64,000 nucleotides of DNA from Trachelipus rathkii (lineage: Eukaryota; Arthropoda; Malacostraca; Isopoda; Trachelipodidae), in NCBI GenBank assembly GCA_015478945.1, contig JABUQX010027490.1, positions 1-64,000 of the forward strand. Reading direction: 5' to 3'. A model generated the notes under the pieces. It was not told the origin of the DNA. It was given only the letters and a program-made list of their open reading frames with translations, and ran no database searches. The translations under genes were made by a program, and so were the position numbers. This document shows, one piece after another, positions 42,807-52,509 of the stretch; position 1 is the first letter of the stretch; the number at the start of each line of letters is the position of its first letter.

Positions 42807-43635
42807 ATATATCATATATACATATATATAGAATAATATATAATAATAATATATAGTATATATAATAAATAATATTATATAGATATAATATATATATAAT
42901 ATCTATTTATTATATATTATAAAATATATGTATAATTATACTTTATATATATATATAAGTATAGAATTTATATATTATAGAAAAATATACTGTATATATA
43001 TATAGATATATACTAGTTATATGATATATAATATATAATATATATATTAATACATATATAATATATAAATATATATATATAATATATATAATCTAATTAA
43101 TATAATTAATAAATATATATTATATATATATATACTATTATAAATATAGATATTAATATATATATAAAATAATAATTATATAATATAATACTATATCTAT
43201 ATATATATAATGATGGTGATGATATACTATATATATATATATATAATATTTATATATAATATATATAATACTATAATTATATATAATATAATAAATCCTA
43301 GTTATTAATTACAAGAATAAATATATATAATATGCCCTACTTATTATATTATTATATATTTATTATTAATATTATTAATTATATTTCTATACTACATATA
43401 TATATTATATATATATAGGCTTATAAATTGTGCTGGTACTATATACATAAGTAATATATATATAATATACTTTAATTATATATATAATATATATATTATA
43501 ATTAATTTATATATATATTATTATATTATATTATATATATAACTATATATATTATAATATATATATACTATATCATATTATTATATATATATATATTAAT
43601 ATATATATAATATATATAATATAGATAGTAGTAAC
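42766..43635. repeat. (TA)n-rich block, last before the gene
   Basis: TA with TTA, ATAA and GATA interruptions. Dense TA simple sequence stops here; nothing to the right of 43.64 kb resembles it, apart from short TA pieces inside the satellite. Confidence 0.85.
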
Positions 43636-44200
43636 ATAATAAATATAAAATGGGATTGTATTTATATTTGGAAGTTGTTGTAACAATCGTGCCTTATGAA
43701 GGTTAAAATAATGCTATAGAAGGGATGTGGAAAAGCAATAAATATACCTTAACGTCGTATAGTTTATAGGGTAATGATGGAATCTTAGGGTAACTGTAAG
43801 CTTATTTATTCCGGAAAAATAAGTTTATTGAGTGTCTTGTAAGCAGGTTGGAGAATATATGTTTATTTTAGGGTCAAACAAAGAGATGCGATATTCGATT
43901 TAAATTAAGTGGTGACTGAAGGATACTGATTGGTGAATAATAAGTTGCGTTTTAGAAATGGGAAAGGATGTGTGATCAATCTTTATAATTGAAACAAATG
44001 ATTAGGAAAAATTGGGAGGAGATGAATATAATATCTTGATTTTGTTATTATAGGTTTTAGCAACCAATGGCCTAGTGATCATGAAAAAGTTATTATCTCA
44101 TGATGGAACCCTCAAATTATGGCAGGTTTTTTCTGATATAGAAACTGTTAGTGTACTGTTCTTCCTAACCATGTATCAAAAAGTTATGTTATATGTACTA
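43636..44200. other. Unique sequence 3' of the hydrolase gene
   Basis: G/A-rich low-copy sequence between the last TA block and the hydrolase gene on the minus strand. It could hold a 3' UTR, intron or later exons of that gene. No conserved coding segment, notably no GAGHHVYAD-like motif, was found on the minus strand. Confidence 0.35.
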
Positions 44201-44279
44201 TAGGTGATGCGAATGCAAAGAAATGATATGCGTTTAATTTGTTCCCGAATTTCCGATGACAACGTAGAATGCGACTTAC

Positions 44280-44394
44280 TCCACTTCATAATTTTTTTAT
44301 CAGGGAATTCGAGATTTGCTATATCCGCGAATAATGAGCGGCCATTCTTCTCCACCCTCCGCTCGCTTTCCTTCACTATCCAAGTACAATTATT
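44280..44394 (-). CDS. Candidate downstream exon of the ABHD4/5-like gene (weak)
   Basis: On the minus strand a CTTGCAG acceptor-like site ends at 44,395, and a strong GTAAGT donor begins at 44,279. The enclosed 115 bp is open in the phase-0 frame left by the upstream donor. It encodes SLFAD, then EFPDKKIMK after four residues. This loosely resembles the ABHD4/5 C-terminal stretch G-H-H-(V/L)-(Y/F)-A-D followed by EEFNxKVKE. If that alignment is right, the histidine positions are Arg-Ser (NGRSLFAD). The acceptor has a poor polypyrimidine tract and the resemblance is short, so this is a hypothesis only. Confidence 0.22.
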
Positions 44395-44650
44395 CTGCAA
44401 GTTCCGTGTTCTTATTGCATCGCTTTCCCTTTTTCGCAATAACCAAATCGACAGTGCGCGAAAGAAACGTTTTTATTGATTCAATATTTCTTTTGTCGGT
44501 AACGTGGCCCTCTAACCTCTCTTACAGATCGGTTTCCCTGCTGCTCCTTTCTCGATCCGACGCTTATCGCTATTTTCGTTATTTGAAAATTAAAGTCGTC
44601 CGATATCTGGTCAAAACGACTGACCCGGGCTCGTTGTGATACACATATTT

Positions 44651-45781
44651 TCACTCGTTCTCGCGTGTTCCAAAAATTCGAAAGCGGCGAGAAAATCCCA
44701 CCTGGCAATGATTTTCGTCGCCGTAAATAAACGTCACGGGAACGTCTCGAGGAATAAGAGGCATGCGTTCACCCATGGAATTTCTGGCGCGCTGTACACC
44801 GTAAATTATGATCGCGAACGCTTCTTCCCCGGTGGGGTTTGGCATGTTGCGATAATAATGGTGCTCGTCCAGTGGATTTTTGAATTTTTTTATACATTTC
44901 GGGCCCTTGAGACGTTTGAAGAAAAATGGATTGACGGGTAATTTAATCACGTTTCGGAGGAACTTCGCTAATAAGGAGTGTCGGACAAACCCCCAGGGAT
45001 CGACTAGAACCGCGTGACTAATTCTTTCCGGATAGTTCATGGCGTAAGAAGCTGCTAAGTAAGCGCCGAACGAGTGGCCAACGAGAATAAACTTTTCTAA
45101 TTTTAGGACGGAGCGCCAGGCCTCGATGGACTTGATGAATTCCATTTCCGCTTTCAACGCTTTATTAACCAAATCTCGTCGGGAACCAAATGGATCGAGG
45201 AGGAAATGTTGTTGCCTTCCTTGGTGCTGCTGCTGCTGCTGCTGCTGCTGCCAAGAGGCGATTTTTGCGAACACCGGTGGAATAGCGTTATTCGTACCGC
45301 CTTTTGAGACGTATTTGAAAAAGTCCGGTCGGGAACTTTGATTAAAACCTATCGTGTCGAAAAGGTAAACGGGTCTCTTATCATTACTGGTGATGTATTT
45401 CGCGAGATCGATCCAATCGAACGCCAGACCCCCGAACCCGTGAATTAGGACCACGGGCGTTTTATCGTTAACGTCCCCGTTAAAGATTAAAGTGAAAATT
45501 TTGTTACTTTTATCGGATCCCGTGACGACTTTACCTATATCGACGAATTTGCTCTCGTGAGGAATTGTTAATTGGGCGAGGAATCTTTTCGAAGACTTTC
45601 TCAATAAAATCGGGATGGAGGGGAACCATTTTCTCCATAAGCACTTTCGAATCAAACAGGATTCGCGCGCGCCCTGGTAAAATTGTTTCGCTTTTCTTTG
45701 CTTCGAAATTCTTTTTCGAATTTTTCGCAATCTTTGACCTTCGGTCGATAAAATCTTTTCTTTGGGATTTTTAGGCTTCAT
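44651..45781 (-). CDS. ABHD4/ABHD5-family alpha/beta hydrolase, large 5' exon
   Basis: The family (ABHD4 lysophospholipase; ABHD5/CGI-58, the lipid-droplet coactivator of triglyceride lipase; insect pummelig) acts on lipids at droplets and membranes. The 376-codon frame shows RPVYLFD and SSRP landmarks, oxyanion-loop HGFGG (114-118), nucleophile elbow GHSFG (235-239, Ser237 present, as in ABHD4 rather than the Asn of ABHD5), DPWGF (261-265) and VTFIYGDE (349-356). A Trp-containing N-terminal segment (W49, W52) and VDIG precede the fold as in relatives; residues 1-45 are very Lys/Arg-rich. A poly-Gln insert (178-185) sits in a roughly 40-residue loop, and about 15-20 residues seem missing after residue 292. 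At Gln360 the sequence reads CAG then GTGGGA, a good splice donor at 44,701, so the last 16 residues are probably intron and real exon 1 is 44,702-45,781. The catalytic His and HX4D motif lie beyond it. Start: first ATG in the open frame. I cannot tell orthologue from paralogue. Confidence 0.8.
   Translation of the reverse strand: MKPKNPKEKILSTEGQRLRKIRKRISKQRKAKQFYQGARESCLIRKCLWRKWFPSIPILLRKSSKRFLAQLTIPHESKFVDIGKVVTGSDKSNKIFTLIFNGDVNDKTPVVLIHGFGGLAFDWIDLAKYITSNDKRPVYLFDTIGFNQSSRPDFFKYVSKGGTNNAIPPVFAKIASWQQQQQQQQHQGRQQHFLLDPFGSRRDLVNKALKAEMEFIKSIEAWRSVLKLEKFILVGHSFGAYLAASYAMNYPERISHAVLVDPWGFVRHSLLAKFLRNVIKLPVNPFFFKRLKGPKCIKKFKNPLDEHHYYRNMPNPTGEEAFAIIIYGVQRARNSMGERMPLIPRDVPVTFIYGDENHCQVGFSRRFRIFGTRENE
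45226..45250 (-). repeat. (CAG)8 tract inside the hydrolase exon
   Basis: GCT repeats on the plus strand, read as CAG on the coding strand, encode eight consecutive glutamines (residues 178-185). His-Gln-Gly-Arg-Gln-Gln follows, so the tract was probably longer or is evolving. It lies in a loop between the SSRP segment and the helix before the nucleophile. Confidence 0.9.
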
Positions 45782-46124
45782 CTCTCACCTCCGAGTTTAA
45801 GGGGAAGAGGATTACTATACCGAGGAAATTAAGCTGCAAAAAGAATATATGTGTATATTTTTGCTATGTATGTATGTATTTGTTTTGTATGTATATATTT
45901 GTTATGATAAATATTTAAAGTTCTTATTCGGATTTATGTATTTTTTAAATGCATCGTATTAATTTAATAAGGTGATAAAAAGAGGAAATCAAAATATCGG
46001 AAAAAAAGGTTTAAGTTATTATGTTCCTTATCAAAAATTTGTTTTTATTCATCTATTTATTATTATTCGCGATTTGGTTTTCGATAACATCGTTCCCTTT
46101 AGAAATTTTTTCCACCAGAGATAA
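45782..46124. other. 5' flank of the hydrolase gene
   Basis: Upstream region of the minus-strand gene. Just before the ATG the coding strand reads a pyrimidine-rich stretch and then CGGAGGTGAGAG. This could be an acceptor (AG), or simply 5' UTR with a coincidental donor-like GGTGAGA. Short TGTATGTATG repeats lie at 45,864-45,895. No defined promoter element can be supported. Confidence 0.35.
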
Positions 46125-46638
46125 GTCACTATCGTATTTTGAGGAAAAAAACGAAAAGTTCATGGATAAAGGTATGATGAAAATTATAAAAAAATAAGAA
46201 TATAGAAAAAATAAACAATTAATGATAAGTGATACCTGAATATCAATTCTTTATATAAATAATCGACGTAAAAAAATCTTAAAGGTCCCCACTTACGCTT
46301 TCGATCGGGGCACAAAATAACGTAACTTTTTAAACTTCTCGGGAGATGTTGCAAAATAAATTTTTCGTTCCTTAAGCGAGTTTTTTTTTCGAGGGCAAGT
46401 GTACTTTATTTTTAATATTTTTTTTTTAATTTAGTCCCCCTTAAATTCAGTTTTCTATGAAAAATAATTTTAGAGGTAACTAAACTACTTCTCGGGAGAT
46501 GTTGCAAAATAAAATTTTCGTTCCTTATGCGAGTTTTTTTTTCGAGGGCAAGTATGCTACATTTTTTTTTATAAATATTTTTTTTTATAGTTTAGTCTAC
46601 TTAAATTCCATTTTCTACGATAAATAATTTTTAGAGGT
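46125..46638 (-). repeat. Left edge of the satellite array, inverted orientation
   Basis: Homology to the main satellite begins at GTCACTATCGTATTTTGAGG (46,125) but as the reverse complement of the units at 47.8-59.7 kb. It matches the right-arm units, such as the one at 60,030-60,160, in the same direction. The segment contains two tandem copies of the CTCGGGAGATGTTGCAAAAT subunit (about 46,340 and 46,493). It is more diverged from the consensus than the interior units, as expected at an array edge. Confidence 0.8.
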
Positions 46639-46737
46639 AGGTAAATTAAAAAAAAATAAAAATTATTGCACGACACCTCTAAAAGTAATTTATCGTAGAA
46701 AAGGAATTTAAGGGAGACTAAACTATAAAAAAATATT
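46574..46737. repeat. Small palindrome at the array's orientation switch
   Basis: Left arm 46,574-46,638 and right arm 46,675-46,737 are reverse complements with a few mismatches, for example TTTAGTCTACTTAAATTCC against GGAATTTAAGGGAGACTAAA. The spacer is about 36 bp. Both arms are the TTTAGTTACCTCT subunit of the satellite, so this is where the array flips from reverse to forward orientation. Confidence 0.8.
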
Positions 46738-46752
46738 AATAAAAAAAATATA

Positions 46753-46760
46753 GTATAGAT
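46753..46760. repeat. hAT target-site duplication, left
   Basis: GTATAGAT, identical to the octamer immediately after the element's right end. Confidence 0.9.
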
Positions 46761-47128
46761 CAGTGGTTCTCAAACTTTTTCGATTCGCGGCTCCCTTGAC
46801 TAATTCAAGTTTGCCGAAGTCACCCCATGTTAGATTCTAAAAAGAAAGTCTTCCAAATTATAAAATAGGGTCTATCATCAATCATTAAATTGCAATAATT
46901 TTGCATGATCACAGCATGCCAAAAGCATTCCCAGGATTTGCTTCTGAATGTATATAAGGATAATATAACTAAAATTTTCTTAACAAAGTTGGAAAATTCA
47001 AAATCTATTAAAATTTTTAAATAAAAACTGAAATACAATTATGAAAATTTCAAAAGTTTCGTGTCAACGCTCAGGGGAAGCTGCGCCACCCAAATGTGAC
47101 GCGTCAGCACAGTTTGAGAAACCAACTG
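46761..47128. mobile_element. Non-autonomous hAT element (MITE), 368 bp
   Basis: The left terminus is CAGTGGTTCTCAAACT. The right terminus, reverse-complemented, is CAGTTGGTTTCTCAAACT, so the inverted ends match apart from small indels and follow the hAT consensus CAGNGNTTCTCAAA. Perfect 8-bp duplications GTATAGAT flank it at 46,753-46,760 and 47,129-47,136, the target-site length typical of hAT. It carries no transposase frame. The insertion is inside a satellite unit: uninterrupted units (for example near 48,390) read TATAGTATAGATCATGATAA at the same place, providing a natural empty site. The element is therefore younger than the formation of this edge of the array. Confidence 0.9.
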
Positions 47129-47136
47129 GTATAGAT
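47129..47136. repeat. hAT target-site duplication, right
   Basis: GTATAGAT, identical to the octamer immediately before the element's left end. Confidence 0.9.
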
Positions 47137-47820
47137 GAATGATAAATAATTATGACTTTAAGAAAAATTAAGAACGAATAAAAAATTAAATATCCAATTT
47201 CTGAATAACTGATTATTATCAATTCTTTACAGACTTAGATTCCGTAATTATTTTTTTTGTGGTTTCTCTCGGGAAAAAAACTCACTTAAGGAACAAAAAA
47301 TTTATTTTGCACCATCTCCCGAAAAGTAGAGAGTAAAGTTATTTCGTGCCCCGAGTGAGGGTACCTTTAATTAAGATTTTTTTACGTTAATTTTTAAAGT
47401 GTAGCAAAAAATCACTTAAAGCCTATAGGGAATGGCCGTCGTGCTTTGTTTTTTTAATTATTTTTTGTTTAGTTACCTCTTAAAATTATTTTTCATAGAA
47501 AACTGAAGTTAAGGGAGACTAAATTAAAAAAAAATAATAATATATATAAAGTACACTTGCCCTCGAAAAAAAAAACTCGCTTAAGGAACGAAAAATTTAT
47601 TTTGCAACATCTCCCGAGAAGTAAAAAGTTACGTTATTTTGTGCCCCGATCGAAGCGTAAGTTGGGACCTTTAAGATTTCTTTACGTAGATATTTATATT
47701 AAGAATTGATATTCAGGTATTCACATATCATTTATTGTTTATTTTTTCTATGTTCTTAATTTTTCCTAATTTTCATCATAACTTTATCCATGAACTTTTC
47801 GTTTTTTTCCTCAAAATACG
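47137..47820 (+). repeat. Satellite sequence, forward orientation, lead-in to the first full unit
   Basis: Contains the two diverged paralogous subunits that occur in most monomers. One has CACCATCTCCCGAAAAGTAG followed by a CCGAGTGA... segment (about 47,310). The other has CAACATCTCCCGAGAAGTAA followed by CCCCGATCGAAGCGTAAG (about 47,608). They lead into the first core block at 47,821. Confidence 0.85.
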
Positions 47821-50800
47821 ATAGTGACGTTTCGTAATTACCGAGACGATCCTCGGAGGGGATCAATCGCGGCCGGGTTTCCTCTACGGCGTCACTATAA
47901 AATAATGACGTTTCTCGATTACCATAAAAACGACCTCGAACGATCAAACGGCAATATTTTCAGGGATGAACTATCGTTGGGCGTATTAATTATGATTATA
48001 GTGACGTTTATTCTGTACCGTTTATAAGTCGAAGGTATAAGTTAAAATTTGAAAAAAAAAATTCTATTTTTCCCGAGGTCGACTTTTTGGAGAGCGATTT
48101 TGATTTAGACCTTTTGAGTTATAAACGGTTCCGATGAAACGTCACTATTGGAACTATTATTACGCTTAAAGACTTCTAAGCGTAAAAAATGGATTCTAAA
48201 CGCGTAGAGTCATTTATTTTGGGCTTTTACGAAACGTCACTATATGACGAGGACGTTTCCGAGGTAAATGGGCGTCGTGCAATATTTTTTATTATTTTTT
48301 TTTAATTTAGTTACCTCTAAAAATTATTTATCGTAGAAAATGGAATTTAAGGGAGACTAAACTATAAAAAAAATTAATATAAATAAATATAGTATAGATC
48401 ATGATAAATAATTAAGAATTTAAGAAAAATTAAGAACGAAGAAAAAAAATAAATATCCAATATGTGAATAACTGATTATGATTATTATCAATTCTTTACA
48501 GACTTAGATTCCGTAATTATTTTTTTTTTGGTTTCTCTCGGGAAAAAAACTCGCTTAAGGAACAAAAAATTTAATTTGCACCATCTCCCGAAAAGTGGAG
48601 AGTAACGTTATTTCGTGCCCGAGTGAACCGTAGGAGGGTACCTTTAATATTTTTTTACGCTAATTTTTAAAGTGTAGCAAAAAATCGCTCAAAGCCTATA
48701 GGAAATGGGCGTTGTGCGTTGTTTTTTTTATTATTTTTTGTTTAGTTACCTCTAAAAATTAATTTTCATAGAAAACTGAATTTAAGGAAGACTAAATTAA
48801 AAAAAAATATTAGTATCGATAAAGTACACTTGCCCTCGAAAAAAACTCGCTTAAGGAACGAAAAATTTATTTTGCAACATCTCCCGAGAAGTAAAAAGTT
48901 ACGTTATTTTGTGCCCCGATCGAAGCGTATGTGGGGACCTTTAAGATTTCTTTACGTCGATATTTATATAAGGAATTGATATTCAGGTATTCATAATTTT
49001 TCCTAACTTTCATCATAACTTTATCCGTGAACTTTTCGTTTTTTCCTCAAAATACGATAGTGACGTTTCGTAATTACCGAGCCGATCCTCGGAGGGGATC
49101 AATCAAGGCCGGGTTTCCTCTACGGCGTCACTATAATATAATGACGTTTCCCGATTACCATAAAAACGACCTCGAACGATCAAACGGCAATATTTTCAGG
49201 GATGAACTATCTTTAATATTTTTTTTACGCTAATTTTTAAGGTGTAGCAAAAAATCGCTCAAAGCCTATAGGAAATGTGCGTCTTGCGTTGTTTTTTTAA
49301 TTAACTTTTGTTTAGTTACCTCTAAAAATTATTTTTCATAGAAAACTGAATTAAGGGAGACTTAATTAAAAATAATAATAGTATAGATAAAGTACTGGTT
49401 TCTCTCGGGAAAAAACTCGCTTAAGGAAAACGAAAAAATTTATTTTGCAAAACAATATTCCCCATCTCCCGAGAAGTAAAATGTTACGTGTTCTTAATTT
49501 TTCCTAATTTTTCATCATAACTTCATCCGTGAACTTTTCGTTTTTTCCTCAAAATACGATAGTGACCTTTCGTAATTACCTAGACGATCCTCGGAGGGGA
49601 TCAATCGAGGCCGGGTTTCCTCTACGGCGTCACTATATTATAATGGACGTTTCGGGAAAAAAACCGCTTAAGAAACAAAAAATTTATTTTGCACAATCTC
49701 CGAAAAGTAGAGAGTAAATTTATTTCGTGCCCCAAGTGAACCGTAGGAGTGTACCTTTAATACTTTTTTACGTTAATTTTTAATGTGTAGCAAAAATTGT
49801 TCAAAAACTATAGGAAATGGAGGGTCGTGCGTAGTTTATATAATTAATTTTTGTTTAGTTACCCCTTAAAAATTATTTTTCATAGAAAACTGAATTTAAG
49901 GGAGACTAAATTAAAAAAAATAATAATATATATATATAAAGCACACTCGCCCTCAAAAAAAAACTCGCTTAAGGAACGAAAAACTTATTTTGCAACATCT
50001 CCCGAGAAGTAAAAAGTTACGTTATTTTGTGCCCCGATCGAAGCGTAAGTGGGGACCTTTAAGATTTCTTTACGTCGATTATTTATATTAAGAAATTGGT
50101 TTTCAGGTATATTCACTTTCATTTATTGTTTATTTTTTCTATGTTCTTAATTTTTCATAATTTTCATCATAACTTTATCCGTGAACTTTTCGTTTTTTTC
50201 CTCAAAATACGATAGTGACGTTTCATAGTTACCGAGACGATCCTCGGAGGGGATCAATCGCGGCCGGGTTTCCTCTACGGCGTCACTATAAAATAATGAC
50301 GTTTCTCGATTACCATAAAAACGACCTCGAACGGTCAAACGGCAATATTTTCAGGGATGAACTATCGTTAAGCGAATTAATTATGATTATAGTGACGTTT
50401 ATTCTGTACCGTTTATAAGTCGAAGGTATAAGTTAAAATTTGAAAAAAAAAATTTCAATTTTTCCCGAGGTCGACTTTTTGGAGAGAGATTTTGATTTAT
50501 ACCTTTTGAGTTATAAACGGTTCCGACGAAACGTCACTATTGGAACTTTTATTACGCTTAACGACGTTCTAAGAGTAAAAAATGGATTCTAAACGCGTAG
50601 AGTCATTTATTTTGGGCTTTTACGAAACGTCACTATATGACGAGGACGTTTCCGAGGTAAATGGGCGTCGTGCAATATTTTTTATTATTTTTTTTAATTT
50701 AGTTACCTCTAAAAATTATTTATCGTAGAAAATGAAATTTAAGGGAGACTAAACTATAGAAAAAAATTAATATAAATAAATATAGTACAGATCATGATAA

Positions 50801-52509
50801 ATAATTAAGAATTTAAGAAAAATAAAGAACGAAGAAAAAATAAATATCCAATATGTGAATAACTTATTATAAGCAATTTTTTCAGGTCTTAGATTCCGTA
50901 ATTATTTTTTTTTTTGGTTTCTCTCGGGAATGAAACTCGCTTAGGGAACAAAAAATTTATTTTGCACCATCTCCCGAAAAGTAGAGAGTAACGTTATTTC
51001 GTGCCCCGAGGAACGAAAAACTTATTTTGCAACATCTCCCGAGAAGTAAAAAGTTACGATATTTTGTGCCCCGATCGAAGCGTAAGTGGGGACCTTTAAG
51101 ATTTCTTTACGTCGATATTTATATTAAGAATTGATATTCAGGTATTCACATATCATTTATTGTTTATTTTTTCTATGTTCTTAATTTTTCATAATTTTCA
51201 TCATAACTTTATCCGTGAACTTTTCGTTTTTTTCCTCAACATACGATAGTGACGTTTCGTAGTTACCGAGACGATCCTCGGAGGGGATCAATCGCGGCCG
51301 GGTTTCCTCTACGGCGTCACTATAAAATAATGACGTTTCTCGATTACCATAAAAACGACCTCGAACGGTCAAACGGCAATATTTTCAGGGATGAACTATC
51401 GTTAAGCGTATTAATTATGATTATAGTGACGTTTATTCTGTACCGTTTATAAGTCGAAGGTATAAGTTAAAATTTGAAAAAAAAAATTTCAATTTTTCCC
51501 GAGGTCGACTTTTTGGAGAGAGATTTTGATTTATACCTTTTGAGTTATAAACGGTTCCGACGAAACGTCACTATTGGAACTATTATTACGTTTAACGACG
51601 TTCTAAGAGTAAAAAATGGATTCTAAACGCGTAGAGTCATTTATTTTGTTTTACGGGAGAGCCATTTCGAAATTTGATCGACGGGTAAATGGGCGTCGTG
51701 CAATATTTTTATCTTATTTTTTAATTTAGTTACCTCTAAAAATTATTTATCGTAGAAAATGGAATTTAAGGGAGACTAAACTATAAAAAAAAATATTAAT
51801 ATAAATAAATATAGTACAGATCATGATAAATAATTAAGAATTTAAGAAAAATAAAGAACGAAGAAAAAATAAATATCCAATATGTGAATAACTTATTATA
51901 AGCAATTTTTTACAGTCTTAGATTCCGTAATTATTTTTTTTTTTGGTTTCTCTCGGGAATGAAACTCGCTTAAGGAACAAAAAATTTATTCTGCACCATC
52001 TCCCGAAAAGTAGAGAGTAACGTTATTTCGTGCCCCGAGTGAACCGTAGGAGGGTACCTTTAATATTTTTTTACGTTAATTTTTAAAGTGTAGCAAAAAA
52101 TCGCTCAAAGCCTATAGGAAATAGGGGTCGTGCGTAGTTTTTATAATTAATTTTTGTTTAGTTACCTCTAAAAATTATTTTTCATAGAAAACTGAAGTTA
52201 AGGGAGACTAAATTAAAAAAAAATAATAATATATATAAAGTACACTTGCCCTCGAAAAAAAAAACTCGCTTAAGGACGAAATTTATTTGCAACATCTCTC
52301 CCGAGAAGTAAAAACTTTCGTTTTTCCGTGGCCCAACGGAGCGTAAGTTGGGACCTTTAAGATTTCTTTACGTAGATATTTATATTAAGAAATTGATATT
52401 CAGGTATTCACTTATCATTTAATTGTTTATTTTTTTTTTTTTTTTAATTTTTTCTCATTTTTCATCATAACTTTATCCGTGAACTTTTCGTTTTTTTCCT
52501 CAAAATACG
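47821..52509 (+). repeat. Satellite higher-order repeat 1 (monomers A-B-C-D-E)
   Basis: Five related monomers are marked by a core block beginning ATAGTGACGTTTCGTAATTA, or TAGT variants. Core starts are about 47,821 (A), 49,057 (B), 49,559 (C), 50,212 (D) and 51,246 (E). Monomer lengths differ: A, D and E keep the long tail with TATAAACGGTTCCGA and the GGGCGTCGTGC segment, while B and C are shortened versions. Types are recognisable by private variants, for example GATCAATCGAGG or AAGG in B/C against CGCGG in A, D and E, and ACCTAGACG with GTGACCTTTCG in C. Homologous monomers recur about 4.69 kb later in the same order. No coding function is supported. Confidence 0.85.

Noticed and set aside
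44204..44941. Several plus-strand frames of 91-107 codons opposite the hydrolase gene
   Set aside because: They are antisense shadows of the minus-strand exon and its flank, and none has a recognisable domain.
47824..48027. A 67-codon frame, with an overlapping 63-codon antisense frame, repeated in most satellite monomers on either strand
   Set aside because: Copies begin at GTG rather than ATG, and the differences between copies are mostly amino-acid-changing (N/S, R/H, A/E/K). B and C units truncate or fuse the frame with subunit sequence. Conservation reflects recent array homogenisation, not selection on a protein.
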